A stretch of DNA of 45,483 nucleotides from Burkholderiales bacterium (lineage in GTDB: Bacteria; Pseudomonadota; Gammaproteobacteria; Burkholderiales; JAEUOS01): contig JAEUOR010000024.1 in assembly GCA_016790635.1 (NCBI GenBank), forward strand, positions 1-45,483, written 5' to 3'. The notes beneath the pieces are model-generated. The model saw only the letters and a list, made by a program, of their open reading frames with translations, searched no databases and was not told the DNA's origin. This document shows positions 43,598-45,483 of this stretch, piece after piece (within the stretch, counting starts at the first letter, position 1; every line of letters begins with the position of its first letter). The position numbers and the translations under genes are program-made.

Positions 43598-43609
43598 GCC
43601 CGAATGGGC
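43598..43609 (+). terminator. Weak hairpin after the Mo-hydroxylase operon
   Basis: GCCC-GAAT-GGGC, 34 bp after the coxL-like stop, without a T-run. Weak support only. Confidence 0.3.
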
Positions 43610-43707
43610 CATTGCATTCGTTATGCCATCGTCATGCATTGCGTTGACCGTCCGCAACATCGCGCAACGCCCGAAGTGTCACGGTGCCGGTGCGCAGGGA
43701 GTAGGTC

Positions 43708-44582
43708 ATGCGCTCAAGCGACGCCCCGCAATCCCGTCCGTACTCTGCCGTGCGGCACGCAGTCGAGGCGGGGGCAGGCGCCCTGCGCAATCTGCCGCGC
43801 CGATGGCCGTTGGCGCTGGCCACGATCTGCGCAGCCGGCGTCTGCCTGGGCCAGGTTCTGGTGGCAGGTCAGGGGGGTGGTCGTGTGCGCAGGGGGCGGC
43901 AGCGGCGGTGGTTGGGAAGCTGGCGACGTATGCGACCGGCGAGGTGCAGAATCCTGCGATCCGGGGTATCGTGGTAGCGGTGGCCGGCGGGGTGACGGCG
44001 GAGATCACGGGAGGGAAGTTCGCCAATGGGGCGGTGACGGCGGGGTTTGGGTACCTCTTCAATTGCGTTGCCCATGAATGCTGGAAACAAGGGGCACTTG
44101 GTGCGTTAAAGACGGTTGGCGGAGGGCTCACTGTCGCGACTGGCGCAGCGATTTGCACGAGTCTGGCAGGGTGTGCCCTTGGGGCGCCGATGGCCGCCTT
44201 CGGTGCGAGCGATGCCTGGCAAGGCGGTGGCATGGTCGTGGACGCTGTGCAGGGCATCAGCTCCAAAGGCTTCAACCTGATCAAGTCAGGCTTCCAAGCG
44301 GCATGGCCTGAATGGGGCGGTGCCCTTTACGAAGGCGCTTCGTTGAGTTTCAATCTGGGCGCCTTGAGCGCCAAGGTGCCGTTGGTGGTTGGCGCCTCAG
44401 ATGGAATAGAACGAACGAGTTCTCTCTTCGGGGTTACTACGACTCGATGGAACAACGCGACTGAGAAGCTCGGCGTGTTCTTGTCGAAGTCGGTCAATCA
44501 AATGATTTTGACGGGCTCCGCTTTTGGCAAGGCGTTCGGATTCGGTTTGGAGGTCAACAAGTCCACAGGAAGTGGTCCATGA
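43708..44582 (+). CDS. Rhs-type C-terminal toxin-like protein, frameshifted
   Basis: An ATG at 43708 with AGGGAG 6 nt upstream opens a frame encoding a basic N-terminus and one membrane segment (RRWPLALATICAAGVCLGQVLV). The next part is in another frame: from about 43878 to 44582 the sequence reads AAAAVVGKLATYATGE, then GGKFANGAVTAGFGYLFN, a junction motif common just before Rhs/polymorphic toxin tips, and a Gly/Ala-rich hydrophobic tip of about 170 residues reminiscent of DUF4225-type Rhs tips. One extra G in the G6 tract at 43872-43877 would join the two frames. No YD-repeat core is between them. The tip region is visibly less GC-rich than the operon before it. Stop overlaps the next gene (ATGA). 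Confidence 0.6.
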
Positions 44583-44803
44583 AAATGATGGATTGGTTTC
44601 GAACCACCCGACGTTATGTCTCAGTTGTTGCTTCGGCCATCGGCCTTGGTATCGCGTGGGGCGCGCTGGCTGCGTTTGGTAGCCGCTTCTTGTTCGATCT
44701 TCAAGAGGTACCTTCGCTGATGTTTGTTGGGTTCCCAGTGGGATTACTCGTTGTCGTGCTGATGTGGAAGCGGCTGCCCCGAATCCTAGGATTTGACAAG
44801 TAA
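44579..44803 (+). CDS. Small two-helix membrane protein, putative immunity protein
   Basis: 74 aa. Two hydrophobic helices (YVSVVASAIGLGIAWGALAAF and PSLMFVGFPVGLLVVVLMW) flank a short loop. Its ATG overlaps the stop of the toxin-like gene, the usual place for an immunity gene in Rhs and other polymorphic toxin systems. A membrane-embedded immunity protein would fit a membrane-acting toxin tip. The family is not recognised; the immunity role is inferred from position and topology. Confidence 0.6.
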   Translation: MKMMDWFRTTRRYVSVVASAIGLGIAWGALAAFGSRFLFDLQEVPSLMFVGFPVGLLVVVLMWKRLPRILGFDK

Positions 44804-44812
44804 CTCCGGCGC

Positions 44813-44848
44813 TGGGAGCCTGTCCGGGATTTTGTGTGTGAACCCCCT
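44813..44848. mobile_element. Possible solo end of an insertion sequence
   Basis: The stretch GAGCCTGTCCGGGATTTT and the following GTGTGTGAACCCC resemble terminal inverted repeats of IS256-family elements from memory. No second end and no transposase are in the window, so this would be a remnant at the junction between the toxin-immunity pair and the YD-repeat fragment. Low confidence. Confidence 0.3.
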
Positions 44849-44881
44849 GCGGCAGAACAGTTGTCGTCGAGCGCGGACTGA

Positions 44882-45483
44882 AGCAGCGGCAGCGCCACCC
44901 AGACCAGCCATGACCTGCTCGGCCGGCCGACACAACGCAGCGACCGCGGCGGACGCGTCGCCACCTGGACCTACGACAGCACCGCCGGGGGCAGCAAGGG
45001 CATCGGCAAACCGACCGGCGCGGCCCTGACCGGCGTCGCGCTGGCCTACAGCCGCACCCAGACCTACGACAGCCTGGGCCGCCCCTCCGCGACCAGCGTC
45101 ACCCTGGGCGCGCAGACCTTCACCACCACCGCCACCTACGACACCACCGGCCGGCTGGATCAACTCCAATACCCGGCCCACGGCGTTTCCGGCATCGCCG
45201 ACTTCGCGGTGCAGCAGGTCTACAACACCCAGGGCTACCTGGTCCAGGTCAAGCAGGTCGGCACCAGCACCGTCCTGTGGCAAGCCGACACCCAGGCCGC
45301 CAATGGCCGGGTGCTGACCGAGACCCTCGGCAATGGCCGCACCACCACCCGCGGCGAAGATACCGCGCAGCGCCTCACCTCCGTCCAGGTACCGGCCCTC
45401 ACCGCCGGGCAGTGGCTGCAGAACGACGCCTACGCCTACGATCAGATCGGCAACCTGACGCAGAAGACCTTCCAGACCGGCCC
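44882..45483 (+). pseudogene. Rhs YD-repeat core fragment without start, continuing beyond the window
   Basis: Open in one frame from 44882 (just after a TGA at 44879-44881) to the window end, with no start codon of its own near the beginning. The translation is an Rhs/YD-repeat core: TWTYDSTAGG, QTYDSLGRPSATSV, ATYDTTGRLDQLQYP, VYNTQGYLVQV and AYAYDQIGNLTQKTF. Such repeats build the hollow beta-shell that encloses a toxin tip. The 5' part of the gene is missing here, so it is a displaced or truncated rhs gene; whether its 3' end and toxin tip are intact cannot be seen. Confidence 0.8.

Overview
The window is GC-rich chromosomal DNA from a betaproteobacterium. The hemA-prfA-prmC-grxD order, a membrane urate oxidase of the PuuD type, a PEP-CTERM exported esterase with a sigma-54-like promoter, and a FecR/LysM plus CHASE2 kinase locus all fit Burkholderiales/Rhodocyclales-type organisms. 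The species cannot be told from the sequence. No tRNA, rRNA or CRISPR array was recognised.

Layout. (1) 1-2588: 3' part of a gene whose product joins a long 8-residue charged repeat (28 DNA units of 24 bp, one carrying an in-frame TAG) to a membrane anchor and an AsmA-like domain. (2) 2729-3757: an NMT1/THI5-like substrate-binding protein without transporter partners. (3) 4065-8781: response regulator, FecR/LysM exported protein and CHASE2 histidine kinase. (4) 8829-12414: hemA, prfA, prmC and grxD. (5) 12485-14509: a hydratase of the 2-keto-4-pentenoate family and a von Willebrand A membrane protein.

(6) 14588-31505 is a purine-ring and ureide catabolic island. Urate is taken up (NCS2 permease), oxidised (puuD), and processed by HIU hydrolase (uraH), OHCU decarboxylase (uraD), allantoinase (puuE) and an allantoate amidohydrolase-like enzyme. 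The glyoxylate released is handled by gcl, hyi, tartronate semialdehyde reductase and glycerate kinase. Three regulators sit at divergent promoters (two LysR, one GntR); two of these promoters carry clear dyad sites. A second, diverged UraH homologue is coupled to the second LysR gene. No ureidoglycolate lyase of the AllA type was recognised. (7) 31716-33291: a small lipoprotein and a PEP-CTERM SGNH hydrolase, convergent on a perfect hairpin.

(8) 33585-43564 is the most novel part: a second NMT1-like binding protein diverging from an FAD oxidoreductase, then a strong promoter, a structured leader of about 180 nt, and a tightly coupled series of two tandem amidohydrolase-2 paralogues (the first lacking the HxH metal motif), a UbiD-family decarboxylase and a three-subunit molybdenum hydroxylase. 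It looks like an undescribed catabolic pathway for a carboxylated aromatic or N-heterocyclic compound; the substrate is unknown. (9) 43708-45483: remains of an Rhs polymorphic-toxin locus, namely a frameshifted toxin-like C-terminal gene, a two-helix membrane protein that may be its immunity partner, a possible solo insertion-sequence end, and a start-less YD-repeat core running off the window.
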